In this document: piece by piece, positions 46,842 to 59,041 of the stretch
Numbering within the stretch: the stretch's first letter is position 1
Layout of the letters: every line of letters begins with the position of its first letter
From: Didymella arachidicola
Lineage: Eukaryota > Ascomycota > Dothideomycetes > Pleosporales > Didymellaceae
Direction: 5' to 3'
Assembly: GCA_016630955.3 (NCBI GenBank)
Contig: CM049995.1
Location: forward strand, 992,001-1,056,000
DNA: 64,000 nucleotides
Translations under genes and position numbers: made by a program
The notes under the pieces: model-generated
Told to the model about the DNA's origin: nothing
The model's database searches: none
What the model saw: only the letters and a program-made list of their open reading frames with translations

Positions 46842-49800
46842 GTGGTGAGGTGTTGGAGGGGGGTAGTGGTGTTGTAAGATAGGTGCACTTCAAAAATGGT
46901 AACCAATTCGTGGCTGTGGCCATTGTATACAAAGACGCTCGCCAGGGATGCTCGTATCAGCGCGGCCAGAGACCCTGCTGTTCAAGTTCATAGCATCGAA
47001 GAAGCTGTAGGTGCACCTGAGAATTCGTGGAACCTCATACAGAAGAGTGCCCTCAGCACCTCATAGATGAGTATGAGCGAAACCAACATGCAAATAGCAT
47101 CTGCCCGTTAACAGTGCCACCTAACAGAGTATCTCTGGCCCTCAAGTCCAATACCCAGAGATTTTGATCTCTTCGGGGCATGGATTGCAAAAGCGTCGTC
47201 CTCTACAGCTCCAGAGCACTGTCTGGTTGTTCGAGGGTGCTACAAATAATCGCAGACCTGTTTTTTCTTTTTGTTTTTTTTCATAACGTCGAGAAATTGG
47301 TGTCAAGACATGGCTGATAAACGACGTGTTGGATGGAAGCCCAATCCAGTGACCTATTCGTATTGTTCTCACAACATTATCGGCATTGTACTTCTTAGTC
47401 CGTTGCAATGGACAAATGGCCGATTCTTTAGTCACCTTGCAGTAACAACTGATCTGCACCAGCATCTACAAACGATGAATGTCTTGCTGTAAAACGCTTG
47501 TTGTCACAGATCGTGTACGCGCGTGGCGAAGCAACAAGGCCCCTGCTCTTGCTGTTCAGCAACGTCCCCCTACTTGCAGTGTCGTCGAATACGCAGGCAC
47601 ATTCCGCGATATGGCTGCTGCTTCGAATGGCTGATGGGTTTTGTCCTTGTGTACGTCCTTGGTGAAGCACTGGTATCTGTTGCCAGGGCCTGAGCATGAC
47701 GGGAACCGGTTTCGACGTGACCAGATGCCCAAACTGCAGGATATGAGTCATGTAGTCATTTGTGAGTTGCGACTGTTCATCTGCTCCCTCAGTGTCTCAC
47801 TTACGGTGCACGCAACTTGGCTGCCAGCCCTCTTCGGACCTGTGAGTCCAGACTGCCCGGGCCAACATCGTATTCGTTGGGTGAAACGATATATATGCTG
47901 CATGTGCGAGTGCATAATCTTTCTGCATCGTAATCAGGATATGTACTCTGAGGTGCTTTGTTATCGTACGATCAGGCTCTCTTTGGCATGAGTGCTAGAA
48001 AAATCAGCTTTGAACCGAACCAACTAAGCGATTTTAAAGTCTTTAGGTCCTGCATACTACGGCACTTACCCGTAGCGGCTCCCAAATATGGGTTCAGAGT
48101 TACCGTGATAATGATCAAGATGACACTGATATACCGTCTCCTTGCTCCTCGGCCGAAGGGCTGTGCTCTCTCATGCACGTCGACAAGATCCAGCCGTCAG
48201 CTACCGTGGAACTGGTATCGGCACCTGCTCGGCCCCGTCGTGCGTGTATCTGAGGTTTTGGTACGACAAAAGACTTCCCCGCCCCTAGCATGGAACCAAG
48301 GTCAAGGTGAATCCCGACTCAATGTATTGAATGACCGGTGAAGCGGTGAAATCGACCCAGATGATGCGTGTGCATCGTATGCTTACGCGAAGTGACGGTG
48401 TGCATCAGCTCCTTGCCGCTCTCTCGATCCACTCAGCCTGGGGAAATCATCTTACAGTTCTTCTCTGCGTCCACGAGGAATACCGACCTGTGACGGGCTA
48501 CTCTACCATGTGCATGAGGCTGTGTGCGTATTTACTGCTGCATGCGCCCTATCAAGTGCCGTCTTACAAGGGCTGTCCTGAGAAGGAAGCCGGTATATGC
48601 GGTGTTGCCGGAGCCGCGCAGGACCGGACCCTGCCACACTCCCAATTTGACTTGACGTTAGCTGAAGTTTGTTGCATGCTATTTTCAGTTGTTTTGATGC
48701 TGTCGGGTAGGAATGACCAGGTGAAGCCTTGTCGGGGCGATCTTGGCTCCGTGCACGGCCGCCTAGGCTGCTAGTAGGGCTTCGTATCAATAGATAGCTA
48801 AAGCATCGTGGCATCACAACGCGTGACGAGTCAATGAGGTAGGTTGCCAAGACTGACCTGATTCTGATGAGTGGATTGTATTTCGTATTTCGTGTATGTT
48901 GTCTTCATTTGGATGGAGCTGTTGGCATGGGCCGCCATCTCCGTCACCTCGTGGGTGGATACTTGGCAGGGATCCCGTAATTCTACGCTGACTGTGCTTC
49001 GCATTGCAGCGCAAAATGTCCGCTGGATCCTGTTCGCGGGAGGGACCTATCGCTGGTCTAAATCCTGCGAGATGTTCGCTGACGTGGTATGCGTAAGATG
49101 TCAGCTTTGCGAAAGGCTGTGCAATGCTGCGAGAACGCTGCCCCAGGTGGACAATGCGGTCGCAGAACGAAGCAAGCCTCTTTCAACGTTTGCATGTTGT
49201 TGGTGGAGTATGCATGCGACCAATGCGCGTCGACTGCCCATCCTTCAAACACTTGGCACTGTCCTTGAGCTCGCGCATCGAGTCGAGGCCTTATTGGTGG
49301 ATTCACAGTGCAACAGCAATGAAGGGGTGCAGTTCGGACTTGCTCGCAGTGAATTCGAAGCATCACTCTCAGCCTCGTATTGTTGCCCCGTACCGTTGAT
49401 CGACGACCCATAATGAGTGATTCCAGAAAGCTTAAGTTGACCCTTCGTGTTACGTGGTCGGATAGACGCTCCGCACGGTCCTGACGGAGGCATAAATTCG
49501 TATCCGCAGTTAGCCGTTAAGGTTGTGTATCTCCATCATCCTGTTCTGCGAGCTCGATCTGCGGCTCGCCTTTCTGGATGACAGGTACACCGCAGTACTC
49601 GGGCAAGTGACAAGACGGCGTCAGCGATGATTGCGTCGCCTCGCGCAGTCAGCGCGATAAACACTAGGTGCCTGATGTGAATGACTGGCTCAGAGGAGAA
49701 ATTGATTTCTCGTATTCTGAAAAGCGGCAATCCAGAGTGTGTATATGTCTGAATTCAGATATGTTTCACGTAAATTAATGCGTCCTCTCGCTACCGACGA

Positions 49801-50652
49801 CCAGAGATTTGGACATATCCCTTCTCGCGCACGCGGCTTACTCCACTCACCAGACTATCTGCTCTTCGTTTGCTGCGGCTTCAAGCATGCGATCATCTGC
49901 CCAGATAAGGTGCTTTCTCGGTCTACGCAGCAGTGCTGAAATCAGGCCTCTCAAGCGCAGTTGGAGAGCAAGTTTTGTTGGGCGGTCTCTGTGGACGTTA
50001 GTACAGAATAGTCAAATCGAGGTTGCAACAAGCCGGGGGTACGGCATCCTGTAGGAGATGTATTGATGACCTCGACGATATTGCGGTAGTGCCTGCGCTA
50101 GCTCAGGCATTTTCGGACATTGAATGAGGAGATCCATACCCCTGTGGCGATGATAGCTGTGCCAGCACGATTGAGTTCTCGCCCTCGTCCCGCGATGCTG
50201 CACTAAGGTGCCACGCGAACAGCCGTGTAACAGAAGCCTCGTGTTTCTTTCTCGTTGCAGTGGTCTAGAGAACGTATGACATCTGAACGGCGAGCAGCAA
50301 AGAACACAAACGCAGCGACTACGTAAGTAAGCGAGCAGGACTAGACATGACAGGGGTGGCAGCAAGGGTATCGACAGGGATTAGGCAGCGTGCATGCAGT
50401 CGGCGGAGCCCTGCGTGGGTCTGCATACACAGTAAATGCGAGGATGAAGACACCGTTGTGCATACGATCGGCATATCGATACCAGAGTAATGAAACAAAG
50501 GCAAGTTCTACACAGCGAGGCAAAGGCATAGATACACAGCTAATGATTCGATTTAAGTACTGGGAGTATCTGTATATGCAACCGATCTCTTGGTATAGAC
50601 TCAAAAAAAGCAGTCGCTAAATCGAGGACATAATTACAAAAGGCTTCAATGA
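46842..50652. other. Gene-poor region, 3.8 kb
   Basis: No convincing gene. ORFs of up to 180 codons (for example 48871-49413 +) have irregular composition, no domain resemblance and no coherent splice partners. The start is T-rich (a T-run at 47260-47282). I saw no tRNA B-box, terminal inverted repeats or transposase-like frame. It marks the transition from housekeeping genes to the accessory right end. Confidence 0.45.
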
Positions 50653-51914
50653 TCAGAAATGGCCACCAGCGCTTTTGCAAGCCGAGACCGAAGCAGATGG
50701 AGTAACAGTGGTGTGCCGCGTGAGGGTGGCTCCCCATGTGATCGTCTTGGTGGTGGTAGCCCAGTCAAGCCTGAGACGGGTCTTCGTGAGTGTTGGTAGA
50801 GTAGTTGTGAAAGTGAATAATCCCGAGTAAACGGTTGCAGGCGGCAGCTCAGACGTGCTGGTGGATATGATGAGAACAGACTCAGTGGTGGTAGTCGCCT
50901 CAGCGGTGACAGTCGTGGTGGTAGTGACTGGAGTAGCGGCAGTAATAGTCGTGGTCTCTGAATCAGGAGCACGGCGCTGGATATCTCGGGCCCTCTCGTT
51001 GCGTTTCTCCTTCGCTGCTGCAACCCGTGTACGTGCCCATTCATAATCGACAGGACGGTCAGTGCGGCGCATATAACGCTGCTTGGAGATAGTAGTGGGC
51101 GTGGCCAAAGCAGCAGGGTGGAGACGAGTAGGAGTATAGCGACACGGCTTGTCTGGCAGGGGTCGACCAGGAAGCTTGCAAGTAACGGTTACAGTCTGAG
51201 TGGTGGTGCTGAAGACCCGAGTCGCGGTCAAGTGGGTCTTGGTAAAGGTCTTCGTGGATGTGGTCGTAATAGGATTAGGGGTAATGGTCTTGGTCTTCTT
51301 GGCCGTGGCACTTGGGATGGTGTAAGTTGTGAAAGGGCCAACTTCGGTCACGAGCACAGACGTAGTAGTCTGCGTCTCAGTAATGATAGGAATGACGGAG
51401 GATGTAGCCGTCATTGTTGGCGTGTATGTGCTGGTCACTTGGGTGCCGACAGTGAGGTATAGATCTGGCAATGTTAGATTGGGGATAAGTGTGTTGCTGA
51501 ATGATACACACCACGCTGCCACGCGAAAGGTTGAGCCGGGTAGTCGCCATTGTTGCCCAGAATCAGAAGAAGCCAGTGACCTGACGACATCTGATTCTTT
51601 TGGATTGGGCAATTCGACAGCTGCTTGGTGTCCTCGGGTGTTGTTGGAATGTCGTCGCACAGGTACTCATTCTCATCTGGGTCAACAAGTAGGATATCCG
51701 CCTCGCCTGAGTTGCACCCCTTGAATGTGTTAACAGCGGAGAACTGTTCGGTGGATTGTGAGTTGATGAAATAGTGGCCCTCATCCACAAAATCAACTCC
51801 GTAAGAGTAGCAAATGGAATCAGGGTCGAAGATTGTGCCATTGTCTTTTTGCGATTGGGCAAAAGAAAGTAAAGCAGCAAGAGCTGTCACAGAGAGGAAG
51901 CGAGAGACAGGCAT
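50653..51914 (-). CDS. Secreted threonine-rich protein, 2 exons
   Basis: Exons complement(50653..51464, 51512..51914) give 404 residues. A signal peptide (MPVSRFLSVTALAALLSFAQS) leads into a small Cys-containing domain of ~110 residues (SICYSYGVDFVDEGHYFINS, FKGCNSGEADILLV, YLCDDIP, LSNCPIQ). A long Thr/Ser-rich stretch follows, probably O-glycosylated, with a basic interruption (YEWARTRVAAAKEKRNERAR) in the middle that includes KR and RR dibasic sites. No GPI-type C-terminus is seen. It looks like a cell-wall-associated or secreted protein. I do not recognise a characterised relative. Confidence 0.7.
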
Positions 51915-54065
51915 GATGGATAGTGATGGAAGCTTGACAAGGTGTACTCAGAATAGTGAGCGCGGCATTGTTGTCTTTTGTACTTCACCAAACGGAAATC
52001 TAGAGATTCGCTCCATTTTCTTGTTTAGGAGCCCGCATACTGGTTACGAATGTTGACCGAGCAGAAGTCTGGTCAGATGGTCTATGAACTGCAAATAGCT
52101 ATCCGCCAGTGCTCTGCCTAGCGACCAAGTGGAATCGATACATGAGCCGCTGCGGGCGCGCCACGAATGGGTCGACGACTATCGACGAATGACGCACGAT
52201 CAGCTCACAGACACCATCATCCGCTTACAACTGCGGCTCATCGAGATATCTGCCGACTCTGCGTAGTCAGAGCTGATGAGGCCGAGAGTCTGAGTCCGGA
52301 GCAAGGATAGTGAATGCGACTTAGTTGCAACCACTCGGAACCGTGTACGGTGTACCCATCGGCGCCGAGAAGCCCGTGCACCGATTAGCGCAGATGCAAC
52401 TCCCTTATCCGTTTTTAGACGTTACCACTCCACAACCACCTGCATGGCCTTGCAGCCGATCTGACCCGGGAGCGAAATCTCTCATCGTGTGACAGGCTTT
52501 GCGATAATAGCTTTGAAGACCCAGTCAGGCCTCATCCACGCCAGGACGCCCCACCCCCCGGACTCCATCGCGACTTGCCTTTGTGCGAGTAATGCAGCTC
52601 CTCCTTTTCAGGTTCCTAGCTACCTAGGTAGGCTGGTCACATTCTATACTTTTACACTCGAACTCTTTGGTGGTGCTTGGTGCCTAACAGTCCAAACCGT
52701 TGTTAGTGTTTGCTGTTGCCGGCAATTTGACCTTGACCAATTTCCTCAGGGTCTTCAAACAAAGGTACACAACAAGTCGAAAAAGCAAGTCATGCCACGT
52801 TCTACATGGTGATGGAGTACAAGGCGGTTCCAGTCATGCGGGCGCTTGAATCCCTGCGAGCCGGGCCTCATGAAGATGGAGTGCTGATGTGCAACGTTAG
52901 AGAACGTGGTCAATCAGCTTCGAGAACTTGAGGTAAGCAACGCAATGAAGGGCTCTGAACCAGCATCTGAACCAGCCTGTCGGCATAATTATGACATCCT
53001 GTCATAAAAACACCCGCCAGGTGCCTGCGGCCCGTGAGAAACTTGATGAACAACCTTAGTGCTGCTACTGCTGCATGCTTCTTTAGCGGCGGCAGTCTAT
53101 CATCTCACCGGCTTCCTAGCGCCTGGCGAAACCCTCCCAGTCAAATCAATAAGACTATATAGCTCTTAGCTTATTGTAGCCGGACTCTTGCATCCCTGTC
53201 CACCGTGTTATTGTCAGTGCGTTGTGAACATTTACGGATTTCGGACGCCCTCCGCTCTACCATCGCATGCCGCTGCGGTCACGAAGGGCAAGCGAAGTGG
53301 CGCTGCCACTACCTTCCCCGTCGTAAATCATCCCGAAGAAGTCCTCGTAGGAGCTTTCAACGACAAGAATTCAATAGACCATGCATGGTCTGACACGAAA
53401 TGCCCACAGGTCCACTACTTGTCGTTAGACGAGGAGCCCTACCGATGCCGCTCGAGCTTGACCAGGCTCAGCTGCACCTAAAAATCGGGATCTTGCTTAG
53501 CATTGTTCCTGGAAACGGTAACTTGGTACCCTGTCCTCAATACGTCGCGGATCTCTGATGTCTAGCGCTGTTTTCGTCACGGCTGCCGGCATTCATCTTG
53601 TCTAGGCCCATGGTCTCTATGTAGCTTATCAAACGGTCTGTCACTCGGTTGGTGGTCTCAAAATAGATGGCTCATCACTTTTCAGTCGATTGGGCTTTCA
53701 CAGCTCGACATTCCGCTGCATCTTCGCGCGTTAGGCCGTTCATCGTCAGCCTTGGCTTCGCGGTCCTTCCCTGCGCTTCCTTCTCGCCTAGAGGTCGTGG
53801 CAAAGCCACCGAAGATTGGCGTAGCTGGGAAGACACAACGTGCACCTGAGCATACAGCGCCAGATCGAAGAGGTTAGTGCTCATCAGATCTCGTCACCAC
53901 TAATGCGACAACTGAGCGAGGATGTCTTATTGTATAAATGAAGCCTTGACCTGACCTTATACGCTACCCAGCCCAGTCGACCAAGGTTCTCATTTTTGTT
54001 GCCCTGGCCAAGACATCTGAGTGGGAAACAACATTCATATTTGAACATCCTCTTCAGACGTCGCC
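51915..54065. promoter_or_regulatory. Divergent upstream region, secreted protein / laccase
   Basis: 2.15 kb without a supported gene. It holds an 8-bp inverted repeat at 52989-53007 (listed separately). Short ORFs such as 52489-52812 and 53188-53481 show no protein-like features. Confidence 0.4.
52989..53007. promoter_or_regulatory. Inverted repeat TTATGACA-TCC-TGTCATAA
   Basis: Perfect 8-bp arms with a 3-bp spacer, about 1.06 kb upstream of the laccase ATG. The compact symmetry suits a dimeric regulator; its partner is unknown. Confidence 0.35.
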
Positions 54066-55888
54066 ATGCTGTTCTCGTCACTAGCCTACTGTCTATCATT
54101 TGGCTCTTTTGCAATCGCCAATGCCATACCAAGGTCACTAGTTGAGAGGCAAGATGGTGCTTGCACAAACACAGCTCGCACACGCCAGTGCTGGAGTGAT
54201 GGCTACAGTATATCTACAGACTTTGACGCGAAGGCCCCGCCGGCAGGCACAACTGTCACTGTATGTCGATCGAACTTCACAGCACTGATGCATCCTAATG
54301 TTCGGTAGTACAACTTGGAAGTCACAAATGTAACGAGACCGCACATGGACGGATCACCTGGCAGCCGAGAGTTTCAGTTGATTAATGGCCAATATCCTGG
54401 CCCAACCATTCGAGCAAAGTGGGGTGATACAATTGTCGTCAACGTCAAAAACAGCATGAAAGACAATGGCACAGGCATTCATTGGCACGGAATACGTCAA
54501 CTCAATAGCTGCCAGCACGATGGTGTACCTGGTATCACAGAGTGCCCTATTGCTCCCGGAAAGACTCGCCAGTACCGTTTCAAAGCTACACAATTCGGAA
54601 CAACCTGGTACCACTCTCACTGGTCTGCTCAGTATGGTGACGGCGTGCTTGGAACAATGATAATTGATGGGCCTGCCACGGCGAATTACGACGAGGATCT
54701 CGGTGTTCTTCCCATCACAGATTACTACTACACCCCGGCTTTCGCACTCAACGAAGTTGCTCAGCACTCGCAAGTCGGCCCACCACTTCCCGACAACATC
54801 CTCGTAAACGGTACCCATAAGAACCCTAATGGTGGCGGTAGATACGCAAAGATGGCCGTCACCAAGGGAAAGAAGTATCGAATCAGGATCATCAACACTT
54901 CCGTGGACAGCACTTTCAGCGTTTCTCTTGATGGACATCCCTTCACTGTCATGACCGCAGATTTCGTTCCAATCAAGCCTTATGTTGCATCTCAGTTGAC
55001 TCTGGCCATCGGCCAACGATATGACGTCGTGGTTAATGCCAACCAGACGGTGGACAATTACTGGTTCCGTATCGGTTACGGTACTGCCTGTGGTAATAAC
55101 AACATCCTCGCTACTGGCCTTCAGCTCGGCGCTATCTTCTCGTACACCGGAGCCTCGAGCAACGAACCAACCTCCACCGGCGTCGCGCTACGGACAACCT
55201 GTGTCGATGAAGACCGCTTCAGCCTCGTTCCCTTCGTGCCAAACACCGTGCCTTCCTCTGCTGTTGGCACAGCAGGCAAGATTGATCTCAAGCTTCAGGG
55301 TGGCAATGTTGTTCGCTGGCTGCTAGATGGTACTCCGATGATCGTCGACTGGAATAACCCAACCCTTGAGACGGCTCTTGCAGGGAGTAGCGACTTTTAC
55401 CCGAACAACAACATTCACGAGATGCCGAGCAGCAACTGGTACATTTGGTACATCGAGTCAACAGATGCATTCCAGCTACCACATCCCATTCATCTTCATG
55501 GACACGACTTCTATGTTGTCGGTGAGGGGCCGGGACAGTGGGACGGCTCGGTCGGCAGTCTGAACCTGAACAACCCTCTGCGCCGCGACACTACAACTAT
55601 GCCTGTGGGTGGATATCTGGTGCTGGCGTTCCCCGCGGACAACCCGGGAACTTGGGTGGTATGTATTATATCTCACAGTTGGTGCATTTTGTGCTAAAAC
55701 ATCTCCAGATGCACTGCCATATTGCATGGCATGCAAGTCAGGGACTTGCATTGCAGTTCCTAGAGCGCAAGGGCGAAATAACTGGCCTCATTGGCAGCAC
55801 GTCCGACTTTAAGCAGGGCTGCGATGAGTGGGACGGGTACTGGTTCCCCGGAAACCATCCATACAACATGACCGACTCTGGTATCTAG
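54066..55888 (+). CDS. Secreted laccase (ascomycete multicopper oxidase), 3 exons
   Basis: Exons 54066..54260, 54309..55658 and 55709..55888 encode 574 residues. A signal peptide (MLFSSLAYCLSFGSFAIANA) and a likely propeptide ending in LVERQ precede the first cupredoxin domain. All four copper-binding blocks are present: GIHWHGIRQ (about 122-130), TWYHSHWSAQYGDG (about 165-178), HPIHLHGHDF and HCHIAWHASQG (517-527), with Leu as probable axial residue. The C-terminus DSGI is the plug typical of ascomycete laccases (DSGL/I/V). It oxidises phenols with reduction of oxygen to water outside the cell or in the wall. Being 5 kb from an NR-PKS, it may dimerise or polymerise the PKS product (inference). 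Confidence 0.93.
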
Positions 55889-57016
55889 TGCATTGGTATT
55901 TCTTAATATTTGCCTTCAACGGAGATCTTCGCACCGCAACCTTTGGGCAATTTGATACTGCCTGGTTTGTTTCCTGATGAAGCAGTTGTTGGAAGCTCAT
56001 ACCCTTGATAATCAGAGCAAATTTATCCTTATACACTCCGTAGCCGTCAAAAGTGTTGGACTTTTTTTTATTGTTACTGGTAGACCTTTGCTTCAAGACA
56101 ATCGCAAGTATTCAAAAGTCACCAGTACCGGCTTTATCTCACCAAGAACTCAATAGTCGGCTCATCAACCTCGGAATAGCTCAGACTCAGCCCATACAAT
56201 TCATCGTTTAGCGACAGTATAGTGTCCGCCTCAGACAGGTGCCCATAAGTTGAACTGTAGTTCCAGTGGTTATGCAGCCGGTACGAGTCACGCAACGTCT
56301 AGACCATCATGACTTCCACTGCGCACTATGCTCGAGAGAGGTTCTTGAAGTCGACAGTGCTGATTAGTGCATTACAATGCGCAACCACGCGGGGCATTGC
56401 GTTAAATCCGCGCTGTTTGCCTGCGAGTTGGGCTTAGTCGGTGCATGCGACGTCCAGTGATGTGGTTTGCCACATAGTCGTATCTTCGAAAGAAAAACTT
56501 TGTACTACTCAAGAGATCCTTTAAGTGGTCATATGTTCTCCAGCGATTGTCGATTCTTACTCGTGCACAATGAGCAGCACTTGTCAATACGATGTGGGAA
56601 GGGTGTCAGTGAACACGCTATCTGGCCGCCGGATATGCCAAATGAGTGTAGCATATCCGATGGAGGAAGTAGGAATCGCAATCGTCAACGTTGGGGACGT
56701 TATTCGAGATATAGTACCCGATTTTGACGTTGAATACTTCTGTTATTCACGGATGGGTGCTAGAGTACAAATTGAATCGATTATTTTGGAAGTAATTGGG
56801 ACGATGCCCTCTAATAAGTTGTGAGCTCTAGAGCACCGAAAGGTTATGTACGTGGCCTATGACTCTCCCGCGAATCTGAGGAAAGTTCTATAGTCTAGCC
56901 GATAAATAAGAGATTAGATGTAGCAGCACTCAATAAGGCATTCATGGCACTAGTAATTCTAGCGACGATACATGTGCCAGCTGCTAGTGAACCGAGAGCG
57001 ACATGCTAGCACAGAC
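55889..57016. other. Convergent intergenic region, laccase / MFS
   Basis: 1.1 kb between two convergent genes, AT-rich. Short ORFs near 56467-56824 show no recognisable product. Confidence 0.4.
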
Positions 57017-59041
57017 TTAGCCACCACCTGCTGTGACTTTGATATTGGCGCGACCGTTCTGTCAAGATGTGTTAATTTTACGAGAAGTGAAAGTGCATCT
57101 TAGGAATTCACTTACCTTCAATAATAGAGACGCGATCAAGCTGATGGCAGCGGCAACGTAGATGCAGATGAACACTTTCTGGTACGAGCCTACGATAACC
57201 TCCAAGGCAGCAATACGCTCTCCGGAGGACAAAGTTCCGATTATGTCGTTACTGGTACCGGCCACCAGTTTGGTGATCTGATCCTCGGGGACATTAGGGA
57301 GCGCTTTGGCGAGGCCATTCTCGGCAGTGTTGACAAATACAGCGCCACCAATAGACAAACCAAGAGTCATGCCAGATAGCTGGGCTAATGTGAAGTTCAA
57401 GTTAGACAATCTAGGACATACGCTAGCACGTAGAGAGGAGCTTACCGATCAACATCAGAGCAAGACCGTTGGGGCCGTCCGCCTCTGGTAGCACAGCCTG
57501 AATGACGGCAAATGATGATTGCGTGTAGGCACCAGCACCTGCTCCTAAGAAGAGCTCAATGACGTAAAACACACCGGCAGAGGTACGCAAGTCGACATAA
57601 TGAGCTTGAGCCAATGTATCAGTGGATAATCTCAGTGAGGGTGGAGAAAGACTTACCCATCAGTATGGACGTGATCAGTGCTGAAAGACTGCCGACGACG
57701 TACCAGGGCTTGTACCAACCGTAGCGGGTCATGAACACGCCGCTCAGATGGATGGTGGTGATGAGTAGGCAAATGAATGGCAACAGGCGTACAGCCGTGT
57801 ATATAGCCGTATCTCCACGGCTGAACTGAAAGTAGAGGGGGATGTAGTACACAGAAGTGTAGGCTATCACCGCCACACTGGAACAGGCGAGGAACAGAAG
57901 CACAGGCATGCTTTGCGTGAGCAAGTGAACCGGGAATATCCGCTTCTCCTTACTCGTGAAGATGCACAAAGATTGTTGAGCTCCGAAGGCAATCCAAAGT
58001 ACGCCAGAGACGACAAAAAGGGCGATCTCAGAGCCGCTGCTCCACGCGAAGAGAGATCCTCCCAGGTTGATGGCCATGATCAGCGTCACCATTGCGCCAA
58101 CACTAAGGATAATTCCGACCCAATCCAAAAGGATTACCTTCTCTTTATGCGTCTTCATTGGGAGAGGATCGGCCGATGGTATGACGACCAGGTATGTAGG
58201 CAAAAGGATGGCACCGAAGAGGAGGTTGATGTAGAACCCCCAACGCCAATCCCAGAGGACAAAACCGCCTCCAACGACAGGCCCGAGAACAGTTCCTAGA
58301 CCCCAAACAAGACCTCTATGTAGAGATGTTAATAAGAACACAAACGGTCGTATGTATTACTTACGTGTAGCTGAGATATTGCGGTCGCTCTTTGGAAGTG
58401 GTATGGATAGAGAGAAGTGCCAACAGTCCAAAGTACATACCATTACCTCCAGCACCAGCAAAGACACGTCCGACAATTTCTGCTTCCATGGTGGGCGCAG
58501 CGCCACAGAGGGCGGATGCAGCGAGAAACACCACAGTAGAGATGATGTATACCCATTTGGAGTCGTAGATAGAGTACAGCTTACCAAATGGCAGCACTGT
58601 TGCCATACCGCCGATCATAAATCTGAAAAGTCGTGAGTAGGTACTTAATGGGGAACTTCTTGAACGGCTTTACCCAACAGATAACCATGGAAGGTCCTCA
58701 ATGGCATCCAGATCGTTAACGATTTTCTGTCCCAATTCTTAGTTATGCTCTATTTGTCCTATTCTTCCCAGGTATATAGCATACGGCGGTGATGTTCGCG
58801 ACAATTGTGTTGTCCAGGGAATACACAAAGATACTGGTCAGCGTGCTGATGACGAAGAGAAACCACTGGCTCGGTGTTAGCACAAATGTGTCTTTTCCTA
58901 ATCTTTACCACTTACTCGAATTCCTGTGATCTTCCTGACCTCTTCCTCTTGCGCTTCTTCAGGCACAGTCTCAGGCGGGCTTGGTGATGATTTCTCCGTG
59001 TCGGTCAACTCATTCGACCGCCTAGTCTCTTGGAACGACAT
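57017..59041 (-). CDS. MFS multidrug/toxin exporter, DHA14 (14-TM) type, 8 exons
   Basis: Exons complement(57017..57058, 57116..57384, 57446..57604, 57657..58315, 58365..58622, 58674..58726, 58785..58865, 58916..59041) keep frame and give 548 residues. A polar 42-residue N-terminus (MSFQETRRSNELTDTEKSSP...) precedes helix 1 with VYSLDNTIVANITAV, the DHA14 motif. GKLYSIYDSKWVYI is MFS motif A and WGLGTVLGPVVGGGF is antiporter motif C. About 14 hydrophobic helices can be traced. The last exon adds only NGRANIKVTAGGG. This family exports toxins, pigments and drugs by proton antiport and is common in polyketide clusters. The gene is transcribed in line with the PKS, 1.5 kb downstream of its stop codon, which suggests self-protection or secretion of its product. 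Confidence 0.87.

Noticed and set aside
48871..49413. 180-codon plus-strand ORF in the gene-poor region
   Set aside because: No domain, odd composition rich in Cys and Trp, and no matching splice partners; probably chance.
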